Shown here in pieces: positions 9,748-18,643 of a DNA stretch of 64,000 nucleotides. Position 1 is the stretch's first letter. The number at the start of each line of letters is the position of its first letter. The notes under the pieces were generated by a model. The model was not told the DNA's origin, searched no databases, and saw only the letters and a list, made by a program, of their open reading frames with translations. The DNA is from Pleurocapsa sp. PCC 7327 (GTDB lineage Bacteria; Cyanobacteriota; Cyanobacteriia; Cyanobacteriales; Microcystaceae). The translations under genes were made by a program, and so were the position numbers. The stretch is taken from assembly GCF_000317025.1 (NCBI RefSeq), contig NC_019689.1, positions 1,837,501 to 1,901,500 of the forward strand, read 5' to 3'.

Positions 9748-11034
9748 TAATACTAGCTCCCATCAAAACAAATAGGATAATCTCTGCGACAACCCACAAG
9801 CTATCAAATCCTCCTCGTAAACGTCGAGCTAGGGGTGCATCTAACTCAATTAAGAAAAATCCCATTGACATTACTGCTAGATAGCCAGAGAAGTAAGGAA
9901 AAGAGCGAGCGCAAATCACCAAGAATAAAGCGATTGAGGCAGCAATGAGAACATCTTGGACGGCATTTTGAGTCCAGTTTTGTTTAGCTAGTAGAATAAT
10001 CAGCAAACGAGCAGCTAGAAAGCCGAATAGTAATCCCAAACCAATGTCCAAGATGACTTTTATGGGTAGAAACTGCCAAGCAGCCAGGGTGAGTCCAAAG
10101 GGTAGGGAAACGGTTTCGAGACTGTCTGAGGCTAAAAAATCTAGTAGCAAGCTAAAGAGCAAAAGCAGCAATACATCGGAGAGCGCACTTCCAGTCAAAA
10201 TGGCATCGGGAATGCCTTTGGTGACTCCCCATCCAGTACTCTTGAGTCGCAGCATCCCCGGCACGATAACGGCTGGAGATTCGGCACCAATAACACAACC
10301 AAACAGTAACCCAGTCAGAAGATCGAAGTCGAACAGGATTGTAGCAGCAATCGCGATCGCCACGGCTTCAATTGTTGCCGGAAGAAATCCCAGGCGCAGC
10401 GCTACCGTACTCTGCTGTTGTAGCTTTTCTCTGTCTAACCCCAAGCCAGCCTTCATGAGAATAATCGTGACAGCAATGGTTCGCAGGTCATCGGCAGCAG
10501 CAAGGACATTGGGCGCGATCGCATTTCTGAGTTGCGGACCGAGAACGATTCCCGCTAAAATCATGCCGATTAAGGCTGGCGCTCTCAAGCGACGGGCAAT
10601 TTGACCGACAAAAAAGCCCATCCATAAAATCCAGATTACACTCTCTAACATCCCCGTTCTCCCTCCGATGGCAAATGCTACAACTGCAAAATCAGCCGTG
10701 CTAGCCACAGATAAATTAAGACCCCTAAAACATCAACGACGGAAGTAATAAAGGGTGCCGACATCAAAGCTGGATCTAGACCGAGTTTGCTAAACAAAAA
10801 GGGGAGCGCCGTACCTGCTACAGAAGCCAAGAAAGAGATCGCTAGCAAGCTAATTCCCACTACTAGTGACACACCCCAACTTCCTTCGAGAAAATAAGCC
10901 CACAAAATGACTGCTAGCCCTAACATCGCGCCCAACAAGATTCCAACGATTGTTTCTCGTGAAATGACTCCCAGCGCTCTTTTGAGGCGAACTTCTTTGA
11001 CGTGAGTTCGACGGAAAAATCTAGGCAAAAGAAA

Positions 11035-11080
11035 AGCTGAGATGTAAACTCAAAATGCTTACTCTATAGACATCTCAGCT
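11035..11080 (+). promoter_or_regulatory. Hairpin directly upstream of the IS982 transposase start
   Basis: The arms AGCTGAGATGT (11035-11045) and ACATCTCAGCT (11070-11080) are a perfect 11-bp inverted repeat with a 24-base loop, and the ATG follows immediately at 11081. In a read-through transcript this would fold next to the start and block initiation, a known way for insertion sequences to limit transposase made from host promoters. Confidence 0.6.
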
Positions 11081-11992
11081 ATGACAGATATTGTATCTCG
11101 TCTCGATATTACTCAAATATTTTGTGAGGTAGACGACTTCTATCAAACTTTTGAACGACATTGGCTTTCAATCCCTCTATTGACGGCTCAGAGTGGGGAA
11201 CGATTGTGTCGCTCTCGTTTAAGCTTGAGTGAAGTAATGACGATTGTGATTGCTTTTCATGGCTCTGGCTATCGTACCTTCAAAGAATTTTACCTACGAC
11301 AAGTTCTACCGGGCTGGCGCAAAGCTTTTCCTCATCTGGTCAGTTATACTCGTTTTGTGGAATTGATGCCTTGGTCGTTGATGCTGTTGTGCTACTTTGT
11401 ACAGACCCGTCGAGGAGAAGTAACTGGCATTTCATTCATTGATTCGACCCCAATCGAGGTATGTCATCCTTGCCGTTCCAAGAGCCATCGTGTGTTTGAA
11501 GGTTTGGTGGGCTGGGGCAAAAACTCTGTCGGTTGGCACTATGGGTTTAAGCTGCACCTAATTATTAACCAACGAGGCGAGTTGCTGGCTTTTAAGTTAA
11601 CCCCAGGTAATACTGACGACCGTAAGCCTGTACCTGACTTAACTCAAGATCTGATTGGTAAGTTATTTGGCGATCGCGGTTATATTTCTCAAGAGCTATT
11701 TGAGCAACTTTACCAGCGAGGACTCGAACTGATTACACGACGCAAGAAAAAGATGAAACAGCAGTTAGTGCGGTTAATCGACAAAATTTTGTTGCGTAAA
11801 CGAGCCTTGATTGAAACCGTCAATGACCAACTCAAGAACATTTCTCAAATCGAGCATTCGAGACACCGAAGTGTTTGGAATTTTCTAGTCAATCTCTTAG
11901 CTGGATTGATAGCTTACACTTACCTACCCAAAAAACCTTCTCTCGATTTAGAACCCTCAGGCTTACCAGCCCTTCCTCCTGCCGTCTTTTAA
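11081..11992 (+). CDS. IS982-family transposase
   Basis: 303 residues, full length for the family. It has the DDE-type catalytic core with aspartate in GISFIDSTPIEVC, the next aspartate in KLFGDRGYISQELF, and glutamate in RALIETVNDQLKN. The N-terminus contains RLSLSEVMTIVIAFHGSGYRTFK, typical for IS982. The C-terminus is YTYLPKKPSLDLEP...LPPAVF, which reappears in the miniature element at 23771. The ATG at 11081 lies at the foot of a hairpin. No defects are seen, so the element may be active. Confidence 0.9.
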   Translation: MTDIVSRLDITQIFCEVDDFYQTFERHWLSIPLLTAQSGERLCRSRLSLSEVMTIVIAFHGSGYRTFKEFYLRQVLPGWRKAFPHLVSYTRFVELMPWSLMLLCYFVQTRRGEVTGISFIDSTPIEVCHPCRSKSHRVFEGLVGWGKNSVGWHYGFKLHLIINQRGELLAFKLTPGNTDDRKPVPDLTQDLIGKLFGDRGYISQELFEQLYQRGLELITRRKKKMKQQLVRLIDKILLRKRALIETVNDQLKNISQIEHSRHRSVWNFLVNLLAGLIAYTYLPKKPSLDLEPSGLPALPPAVF

Positions 11993-13137
11993 CCTTATCG
12001 AACTCACGTTCTTTGAGATTTAAACCTCGAATGACTACTGTAGAGGACTGTGCCCCCACATTGCCCCCAGTGTCAATGAGCAAAGGAATAAAGGCAGCCA
12101 AGGCAACAACCTGTTCGATAACCTCTTCTTGACCAGCAATGACAGCACTGGTAGCAGTATTGGCAATGAGGAGAACGAACAACCAAACAACTCGCTTGCG
12201 GGCAATTTGCAACAAATTGTTTGTTTGGAAGTATTTATCGCCTCCGGATTGCACCCCACAAGGGTGTAAATATCCTCTGTCGTTTCTTGCTCGATGACAT
12301 CGAGGACATCATCAATGGTGATAATCCCAACGAGACGCTGTTCGCTATCTACCACGGGGACTGCTCCAAAGTCATAGTCGCGAACGATCCTGGCGACTTC
12401 TTCTTGGTCGGTGTTCGTGTGGACGAAGATAACCTCTCGTTTTGCGATCGCGCTTACAATTTGTTCCGAATCAGCAGTTAATAAACCGCGCAGTGTGAGT
12501 ACGCCAGTCAGGAGACGAGAAGCATCGATAATGTATAAGTAGTAGATCGTTTCTTTGACATTGGCTAGACTGCGAACTCGCTCTAGGGCTTGAGCAACTG
12601 TAGAACTCTCCTTAAGAGCAATATACTCTGTGGTCATAATTCGCCCAGCCGTGCCGGGTTGGTAGCCCAAAAGCAGGGTGGTGGCTTCTCGTTCTGTGGG
12701 ACTGAGTTGATTGAGCAGACGACGAACGACTTTGGCTGGCAACTCATCAAACAATCGCGCTCGATCGTCGGGCGACATTTTATCGACAATGTCAAGGACA
12801 TCTTGGTGTTTAAATTCCTTGATGAGTGCTTGCTGTACGCTAGATTCTAGATATTCGTATACTTCGATCGCCTCGTCTTTAGAAAGTAAGCGAAACGCGA
12901 TCGCTTGCATTTGTATTGGCAACTCTGCGATGACTGCCGCAATGTCTACAGGCTGTACGGGAACTAGTAGAGCTTTAGCACCTTCAAGGTTCTCTCGTTC
13001 TAGCAATGCCTGTAGTTGCGATTGAACTAACTCCCTTAGTTCTTCCCTCGTTTGGTAAGGTGAAGGAGAAGGTTGGTCCTCAATCACGACAGTTGACTCC
13101 AGTTGGGTTTTAGAACCTTTATAAGTTTGAACAATAA

Positions 13138-13157
13138 AAATGACGAAAAAATGACAA
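13138..13157. promoter_or_regulatory. ATGAC direct repeat upstream of mgtE
   Basis: ATGAC at 13140-13144 and 13151-13155, eleven bases apart and embedded in A-runs, about 55 bases before the mgtE start and also upstream of the divergent TSUP gene. It is nearly the same as the motif at 6611-6630. It could serve a PhoB/OmpR-type activator for either gene. Confidence 0.5.
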
Positions 13158-13249
13158 TTGCACGAGCAAGTTAAATTAATGTTAAATCTATCGCTTCATC
13201 CAAACAGTAAATCGTTCATAATACCGCTGTTGAAAGTGTGGAGATTTCG

Positions 13250-14038
13250 ATGCGGAATAGTTGGGCATTTGCTTGGGGAGGGTTAGTGGGAATTCTCGGA
13301 GGTCTTATCGGCTTGGGCGGTGCTGAGTTTCGCCTACCAGTTCTAGTCGGCATTTTTAAATATCATACCCTACAAGCGATTATTATTAATCTCATTATTA
13401 GCCTCGTTACTGTCATTTTTTCCTTTATTTTTCGCAGTGGTGTTGTGGGTTTGGAAGATGTTGTTGCTCATCTAGCGACAATCCTTAATATTCTGGCAGG
13501 CTCTCTCATCGGTTCTTATGTTGGTGTTAGCTATGCAACCCGAATTAACGAACGACAATTAAATCGAATTGTTGTCATTTTTCTAGTTTTTATAAGCATC
13601 TTACTGATTGGACATAATGTTCTCTTCAGTGTGGAGAGTTGGCCAATTCCAGACTTACTAAGAATGAGCATGGGTTTTGTCGCAGGAATTGCGATCGGGA
13701 TCTTTAGTAGTATGCTCGGTGTAGCAGGAGGAGAATTAATAATCCCAACGATCGTTTTGGTTTTTGCAATTGATATCAAATTAGCGGGAAGTTTGAGTCT
13801 TGCGATTAGCATTCCTACGATTATGATGGGGCTATTCAAATACAGAAATCAGCCAAGATTTAAGGAGATTAAATTAGAGCGAGAATTTCTCGTTGCGATG
13901 GCATTTGGTTCTATCGTGGGGGCGTTAATTGGTAGTAATCTTCTGAAATATGTATCGAGTTCTTTTTTGTACGTAATTCTGGGTACAATTCTCTTGTTAT
14001 CAGCCCTAAAGTTGGCCCATCACAAGTCAGCAGCCTAG
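13250..14038 (+). CDS. TSUP-family (TauE/SafE) membrane transporter 2
   Basis: About 262 residues with eight predicted helices and glycine-rich half-repeats (GGLVGILGGLIGLGGAEFRLPVLVG and GIFSSMLGVAGGELIIPTIV). It differs clearly from the TSUP protein at 1151. The ATG at 13250 is chosen because GGAG lies at 13240-13243; the open frame itself could begin four codons earlier at a GTG. It faces away from mgtE, sharing a 160-base promoter region. The likely role is export of a sulfur or carboxylate anion, substrate unknown. Confidence 0.82.
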   Translation: MRNSWAFAWGGLVGILGGLIGLGGAEFRLPVLVGIFKYHTLQAIIINLIISLVTVIFSFIFRSGVVGLEDVVAHLATILNILAGSLIGSYVGVSYATRINERQLNRIVVIFLVFISILLIGHNVLFSVESWPIPDLLRMSMGFVAGIAIGIFSSMLGVAGGELIIPTIVLVFAIDIKLAGSLSLAISIPTIMMGLFKYRNQPRFKEIKLEREFLVAMAFGSIVGALIGSNLLKYVSSSFLYVILGTILLLSALKLAHHKSAA

Positions 14039-14089
14039 TTTCGATGGTTAATTTGCTAAATAGGTAAACATAATTATTTCCTAGCTCGT

Positions 14090-14182
14090 AGTGTGAGCCA
14101 GGCGCTCACACGCAAATCATTCTGGCTTACACGCGAGGACGGACGGCTTAAATGCCGGAGGAATCTCCGGCATCGCGTCCTC
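14090..14182. terminator. Nested hairpins between convergent genes
   Basis: First, TGTGAGC and GCTCACA pair around 14091-14109. Then ATGCCGGAG (14152-14160) and CTCCGGCAT (14165-14173) form a perfect stem with a GAAT loop. This is enclosed by GAGGACG (14134-14140) and CGTCCTC (14176-14182). They lie between the ends of a rightward and a leftward gene, so they could stop transcription from both sides, though no T-run is present. They may also be a mobile REP-like element. Confidence 0.5.
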
Positions 14183-14229
14183 CAAGATGCTTGCACTACT
14201 GGCACTACATGATGATTTATTTAATGAAA

Positions 14230-16962
14230 TCAATCGAGGGGATCGAAACGATTAACCCAAGCTGCAACTAAAATCATCGGTAAACCTACTAACAAGCAAA
14301 TTAGCCATCGATCTAAGTTCAATGGTGCTGTCGAAAATAGCTCGTTCATCAGATTCCATTGACTGAAAATTACCTGCAAAACTACCGCGCCAACGATCCC
14401 AATAATAATAGCTGGAGCATCTGTTATTCGTTCACTTCTGCCTCGAATTCTATTAAAAATTGCCGTTCCTAATTGACTGATGCTCAATAGATAAAAAATA
14501 CGCCCCGATACTAAGGCTTGAATTGCCATCGTGCGGGCGAGAGCAATATTTCCCGTCGTCGCTTCGATCCATTCAAATACGCCAAAAATGAGAATCCAAT
14601 TAAATACAGAAATTGCTAAGATGCGTTTTAATAAACTTCTAGAAAGTAAAGGTTCTTTGGGGCTGCGCGGAGGCTGTTGCATGACCCGCTCGGATTTTGG
14701 CTCGAAGGCAAGAGGAACCGTCATGGCGATGGAATTGACCATATTGAGCCAAAGAACTTGTAGCGCTAAAATCGGCAAATCCCTAGCAAGCAATACGCTA
14801 ATCAAAATCGTCATCGATTCCCCACCATTGACGGGTAGGATAAAAGCGATCGCTTTGAGCAAATTTCGATAGACAGTACGTCCTTCCTCAACCGCCGCTT
14901 CAATCGAAGCGAAGTTATCGTCGGTCAAAATCGCGTCAGCCGCTTCCTTGGCGACTTCCGTACCAGCCTTGCCCATTGCGATGCCAATATCGGCTTGCTT
15001 GAGCGCAGGGGCATCATTAACCCCATCTCCCGTCATGGCAACGACTTCGCCCTTGGATTGCAAAGCTTCCACTAGCCGTAATTTCTGTTCGGGTGCGACG
15101 CGGGCAAACACTACCCCTTCTTCGATCGCATTTGCCAGTGCTTGGTTATCCATGCGACTCAGTTCCTGTCCGGTGAAGGCGAGAACTTCCCCATGCTTTT
15201 CCAATCCCATGCGAGCCGCGATCGCTTGTGCAGTAACGGCATGATCTCCAGTAATCATCTTCACTTGGATCCCTGCTGTTTTACAAGCGGCTACCGCTCT
15301 AATTGCCTCCTGTCGCGGCGGATCGATCATCCCCTGCAAGCCGATAAAGATTAGACCTTCTTCGATGTCTTCATGGTCTAGAGAGTTTTGCTCGTTAGAG
15401 ACGAGTTTTTTAGCGAACGCCAGTACCCGTAACCCTTGCGCTGCCATCGCATCGGCTTCTTGATAAATTATATTTGGATCGAGGGGAGTTAAATTACCTT
15501 GGGCATCGAGCTTCTGCGTGGAGCGAGAGAGAATTGCCTCTACCGATCCTTTAACGTAGATAATTTTGGATTTCGTGCTTGCTTCTCCGTTCCCATGCAA
15601 AGTTGCCATGTACTGAAACTCGGACTCGAAGGGAATTACATCGAGCCTGGGCATCTTTTGTTCTAACTCGTCGCGAATGCATCCTACTTTGTTGGCAACG
15701 ACAATCAGAGCACCTTCAGTCGGATCGCCAACAACATTCCACCGACCATCTTTGAATTCTAGGTAAGAATCATTGCATAACAATCCAGCGATTAGACACT
15801 CCCTAAGTACGGGAGACTCATCTAGATTGACTGGTGCTTCATCGAGAAAGATTTCTCCTTTTGGAACATAACCTTCACCGCTAACGCGATACCGTTGTCC
15901 TCCTGCGTAGATAGCTTGCACGGTCATCTGATTTTCGGTGAGCGTACCCGTTTTATCCGAACAGATGACTGTGGCACTGCCGAGGGTTTCTACAGCAGGT
16001 AATTTGCGGATAATCGCATGACGACGAGCCATCCGGGAAACGCCAATCGCCAGGGTAATGGTCACAACTGCGGGTAAGCCTTCAGGAATTGCGCTCACTG
16101 CCAAGGCGACAGCCGCCTCGAACATTTCTACCCAGGAATAACCGTATCCCAAACCGACGGCAAATGTCAGTGCAGCTACTCCTAAGATGATGTAAACCAA
16201 TGTGCGACTGAATTTATCGAATTTGCGAGTTAAGGGCGTTTTTAAGTTAGTTTGCTGCTCCATTAACTGGGAAATTCGCCCGGTTTCAGTTTCCTGCGCG
16301 ATCGCGACAACAATTCCCTTTCCTTGCCCAAACGTAACGAAACTGCCTGCATAAGCCATATTGGTTCGCTCTGCTAAAGGTGCATCGGCATCAAGCATTT
16401 GAAGATTTTTTTCGACGGCAACGGATTCGCCAGTGAGAGCAGATTCATTGACTTGTAGGTTTCGGATTTCAATGAGTCGCAAATCGGCTGGTACTTTGTC
16501 CCCAGAAGTCAGTAATACCAAATCTCCTGGTACGATCTCAGATGAAGGGATTCTGACTTTTTGTCTGTCTCGAATGACTGTTGCTTCGGTTTGAACAGAG
16601 GAAGCCAAGGCAGCGATCGCGCTTTCGGCTTTGGATTCTTGCACGAATCCGACAATGGCGTTAATCAGAGTTACGCCCCAAATCACCCAAGCATTCACCC
16701 ACTCTCCCAAAATAGCCTTAATTGTCCCCGCGATGAGCAAAATATATAGCAAGGGTTGGTTAAATTGCAGGAGAAATCGTATTAAGGGACTTTTACCCGG
16801 TTTTCCCTTGAGTTCGTTAGCGCCAAAACGTTCTCGTCGTTTGGCAACCTCAGCCGATGTTAAACCCGCTTCTAAATTACTATCTAAATGTCCGGCGACT
16901 TCCCGTATTGATAGATGATGCCATTGGTACGATGGCAAGGGTTTTTGAGTAGTTGCTGTCAT
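14230..16962 (-). CDS. P-type cation-transporting ATPase (PacL/type II-like)
   Basis: 910 residues with the full P-type layout. There is an N-terminal cation-ATPase domain (about 12-80), the actuator motif TGES at 177-180, PEGLP in helix 4 (293-297), and the phosphorylated aspartate D336 in CSDKTGTLT. The hinge MTGDGVNDAPALKQADIG follows, with about ten membrane helices in total. The type II pattern suggests Ca2+ or another cation exported with ATP. Helix 6 reads WLNMVNSIAMTVPLAFEP and lacks the Asn-Thr-Asp-Gly site of calcium pumps, so the ion is uncertain. Monocistronic. An imperfect ATGAC repeat lies about 100 bases upstream, as for mgtE. Confidence 0.9.
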   Translation of the reverse strand: MTATTQKPLPSYQWHHLSIREVAGHLDSNLEAGLTSAEVAKRRERFGANELKGKPGKSPLIRFLLQFNQPLLYILLIAGTIKAILGEWVNAWVIWGVTLINAIVGFVQESKAESAIAALASSVQTEATVIRDRQKVRIPSSEIVPGDLVLLTSGDKVPADLRLIEIRNLQVNESALTGESVAVEKNLQMLDADAPLAERTNMAYAGSFVTFGQGKGIVVAIAQETETGRISQLMEQQTNLKTPLTRKFDKFSRTLVYIILGVAALTFAVGLGYGYSWVEMFEAAVALAVSAIPEGLPAVVTITLAIGVSRMARRHAIIRKLPAVETLGSATVICSDKTGTLTENQMTVQAIYAGGQRYRVSGEGYVPKGEIFLDEAPVNLDESPVLRECLIAGLLCNDSYLEFKDGRWNVVGDPTEGALIVVANKVGCIRDELEQKMPRLDVIPFESEFQYMATLHGNGEASTKSKIIYVKGSVEAILSRSTQKLDAQGNLTPLDPNIIYQEADAMAAQGLRVLAFAKKLVSNEQNSLDHEDIEEGLIFIGLQGMIDPPRQEAIRAVAACKTAGIQVKMITGDHAVTAQAIAARMGLEKHGEVLAFTGQELSRMDNQALANAIEEGVVFARVAPEQKLRLVEALQSKGEVVAMTGDGVNDAPALKQADIGIAMGKAGTEVAKEAADAILTDDNFASIEAAVEEGRTVYRNLLKAIAFILPVNGGESMTILISVLLARDLPILALQVLWLNMVNSIAMTVPLAFEPKSERVMQQPPRSPKEPLLSRSLLKRILAISVFNWILIFGVFEWIEATTGNIALARTMAIQALVSGRIFYLLSISQLGTAIFNRIRGRSERITDAPAIIIGIVGAVVLQVIFSQWNLMNELFSTAPLNLDRWLICLLVGLPMILVAAWVNRFDPLD

Positions 16963-17056
16963 ATTTTCACTCCAAGATATATCCTGGCAGATAAAGTTTC
17001 TAAGCTTGTTGTTAAGCGAGCGCGCCAGATTGCATAACGGTTAACTTACCAAGTAA

Positions 17057-17076
17057 ATGTGATAGAAAAATGACAG
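17057..17076. promoter_or_regulatory. Imperfect ATGAC-type direct repeat upstream of the P-type ATPase
   Basis: GTGAT at 17059-17063 and ATGAC at 17070-17074 are eleven bases apart, separated by A-rich sequence, about 100 bases before the ATPase start. It matches the motifs at 6611-6630 and 13138-13157 at most positions but is weaker. It lies just downstream of the GT4 gene end. Confidence 0.35.
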
Positions 17077-17088
17077 TTATGCCATTAT

Positions 17089-18384
17089 TTATTTCATATT
17101 TGTTAAATAATAATTTTCATCCCTCTGTTGGTAGACATTGATAAGCGATTGGTACAGTTGATGGATTTGAGCGGCGACTGTGGCACTATTGAAATGCAAC
17201 TGGACTCGCTTTGAGCTAGCTTCTCCCCAAGACTGCGCTAATTTTGAATTGCTCAACACCGCCCAAAGTGCATAGGCTAAAGCTTCAGGATTGCCAGGAG
17301 GAATCAGCAGTCCAGTTTCGCCATGTACGACGGTATGCTGCAATTTTCCTACATAGCTGGCAATTACAGGAGTTCCCGCAGCCATTGCTTCAATCGCAAC
17401 TAGTCCAAAGGATTCGCAGTCACTGGGCACCACGCAAACATCGGCAGCAGCATAATAAGCTGGTAACTGTTGCTGCGGGATATGCTCGATCGACGTTGTG
17501 ACCGATTCTAATCCCCATTCCCAGACTAAAGCTTTAATTCGTTTTCGATCGCGTTCGTCACTGCTGCTCGGTTCGCTTCTATTTGCCAGACACAGTTGGA
17601 ATCGCTTAGGTAGCTGGGCACAGCCTTTAATTAAAGTTTCAAGACCTTGGCGGCGGTCAAAACAACCCACATACAAAATCGTCTTGGTCTTTGGAGATAT
17701 TCCTAGCTGTTGGCGAGCTTTCTGTTTGGCAAGCAGAGAAAAGGGTCGAGCGTCAATTCCGTAGGGAATGACTCGAATCTTGCCCCGTCTGGAAACCGAC
17801 CAACGCAAATCTATTTTTTCTTGCGGAGTCGTTGCCACCACGCAATCAGCTTCTTGCAAACACGCCCATTCAACTATTAATCGGGCACTAGCGAGATCGG
17901 AAATAGGTTCGCTGTCGCCAGATTTGACAGAACCGATAGAGTGATAGGTATGAACTAGAGGTAATTTCAATCGAGATTTGAGTTGTAAACCTACCCAACC
18001 AGAGAGCCAGTAATTAGTATGGATGAGGGCGTAATGGCGATCGCAACAGCTTTGAAAAGCTAGCCAAGCTTCAAGAAAAGCAGGTAAATGCTCGAACAAT
18101 TCATCTTGAGAGATCGACCGGGCAGGGCCTGCCGTTAGACGAACGATTCGACATCCCGGCGCGAGATCGATAATAGCAGGCTGGTCGGGATCTTGGCGGC
18201 GAGTAAATATATCGACTTGGCATCCTCGTTGCGCTAGCGCCAGTCCTAGCGATCGCACGTAGACATGTTGCTCGCATCGGTCGTCATCCACCGATATCAA
18301 AGCGTAGGTTGATTTAGCAGTCTGATTTTGCGGTAATGATTGAATCGTTTTTATCTGACTAACGCGACCAATCGTTTGCTTCAT
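17089..18384 (-). CDS. GT4-family glycosyltransferase
   Basis: 431 residues with a GT-B fold. The N-terminal acceptor domain includes YALISVDDDRCEQHVYVRSLGLALAQRGCQVDIFTRR split by short breaks, and HTNYWLSGWVG. The C-terminal nucleotide-sugar domain has the linker ILYVGCFDRRQGLETLIKG and the retaining-enzyme EX7E motif within DCESFGLVAIEAMAAGTPVIAS. The HTNYWLSG and HTYHSIG stretches resemble sucrose-phosphate-synthase-like and MshA-like enzymes. Donor and acceptor are not deducible. It is 126 bases upstream of the ATPase gene in the same direction. The 260-base spacer before it (18385-18643) has A/G-rich short repeats (AAATCGGGG) but no gene. Confidence 0.85.
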   Translation of the reverse strand: MKQTIGRVSQIKTIQSLPQNQTAKSTYALISVDDDRCEQHVYVRSLGLALAQRGCQVDIFTRRQDPDQPAIIDLAPGCRIVRLTAGPARSISQDELFEHLPAFLEAWLAFQSCCDRHYALIHTNYWLSGWVGLQLKSRLKLPLVHTYHSIGSVKSGDSEPISDLASARLIVEWACLQEADCVVATTPQEKIDLRWSVSRRGKIRVIPYGIDARPFSLLAKQKARQQLGISPKTKTILYVGCFDRRQGLETLIKGCAQLPKRFQLCLANRSEPSSSDERDRKRIKALVWEWGLESVTTSIEHIPQQQLPAYYAAADVCVVPSDCESFGLVAIEAMAAGTPVIASYVGKLQHTVVHGETGLLIPPGNPEALAYALWAVLSNSKLAQSWGEASSKRVQLHFNSATVAAQIHQLYQSLINVYQQRDENYYLTNMK

Positions 18385-18643
18385 AATCTCTTAATCAAGT
18401 GACGGACATAATACAAGCGAAGGCACTGTAGATGAGTGACGGTTGAGAAATCGCTAAGTTCGAGCAAAATTGAGAAGGAAGATGAATATCATTCCAAACA
18501 AGAAAATTTTTACCAAGCTGAAATCATATTCATCCGGGTTCCCTAACCAACTGCTTTGGTTAAAGTTAGCTTAATTTTTCCTCGTGGCAGAAATTAGGGA
18601 AAAATCGGGGAGAAATCGGGGGAAAATTAACCTAGGAGTTTCT

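Larger units (their letters stand above)
7162..10651 (-). pseudogene. NhaP-like cation/proton antiporter with C-terminal UspA domain, split by two IS copies
   Basis: Segments 9748-10651, 8213-8826 and 7162-7291 join into one frame when both 921-bp elements and one TA of each target are removed. The total is 1644 bases, a 547-residue protein plus stop. The N-terminal part is a twelve-helix-type antiporter (VGQIARRLRAPALIGMILAG, AVTIILMKAGLGLDREKL, GAESPAVIVPGML). The C-terminal part is a universal stress domain (NRIVLLAAVDTSP, VIVLHVVNVF, rejoined IIVIGKRGHQPWERVLVGSVS). It should exchange Na+ or K+ for protons under nucleotide control. The start at 10651 (MLESVIWIL) is preferred over 10708 because GGAGGG precedes it. 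It sits between mgtE and the DUF190 gene. The truncated first segment cannot supply the last helices. Confidence 0.9.
11001..12008 (+). mobile_element. IS982-family insertion sequence in mgtE
   Basis: About 1008 bp. The ends CGTGAGTTCGA and, inverted, TCGAACTCACG are flanked by the direct repeat TTCTTTGA (10993-11000 and 12009-12016). Exact ends are uncertain by one base. The element inserted opposite to mgtE. The same terminal sequences bound the small element at 23755-24061, so the two are relatives. Confidence 0.88.
10678..13087 (-). pseudogene. mgtE: MgtE magnesium channel/transporter, broken by a one-base deletion and an IS982 element
   Basis: The N-terminal MgtE domain (about residues 35-140, LFDELPAKVVRRLLNQLSP) and paired CBS domains (about 140-265, TTEYIALKESSTV, FGAVPVVDSEQRLVGIITIDDVLDV) read normally from 13087. 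At about 12265 the frame slips. One G appears missing from the sequence coding LGGVQSGGDKYF, and the membrane part continues in another frame (VVWLFVLLIANTATSAVI, FIPLLIDTGGNVGAQSSTVVIRGLNLKE). An IS982 element then interrupts it at 11001-12008, with TTCTTTGA repeated on both sides. Removing it restores NLKE-VRLKRALGVISRE. The repaired length is 464 residues, normal for MgtE. It would import Mg2+. It leads the operon with the antiporter and DUF190. Confidence 0.9.

Noticed and set aside
10044-10604. A 186-codon rightward open frame across the antiporter gene
   Set aside because: It lies wholly opposite the well-supported antiporter frame, its product is Arg/Ser/Pro-rich with no domain, and it is best explained as a shadow.
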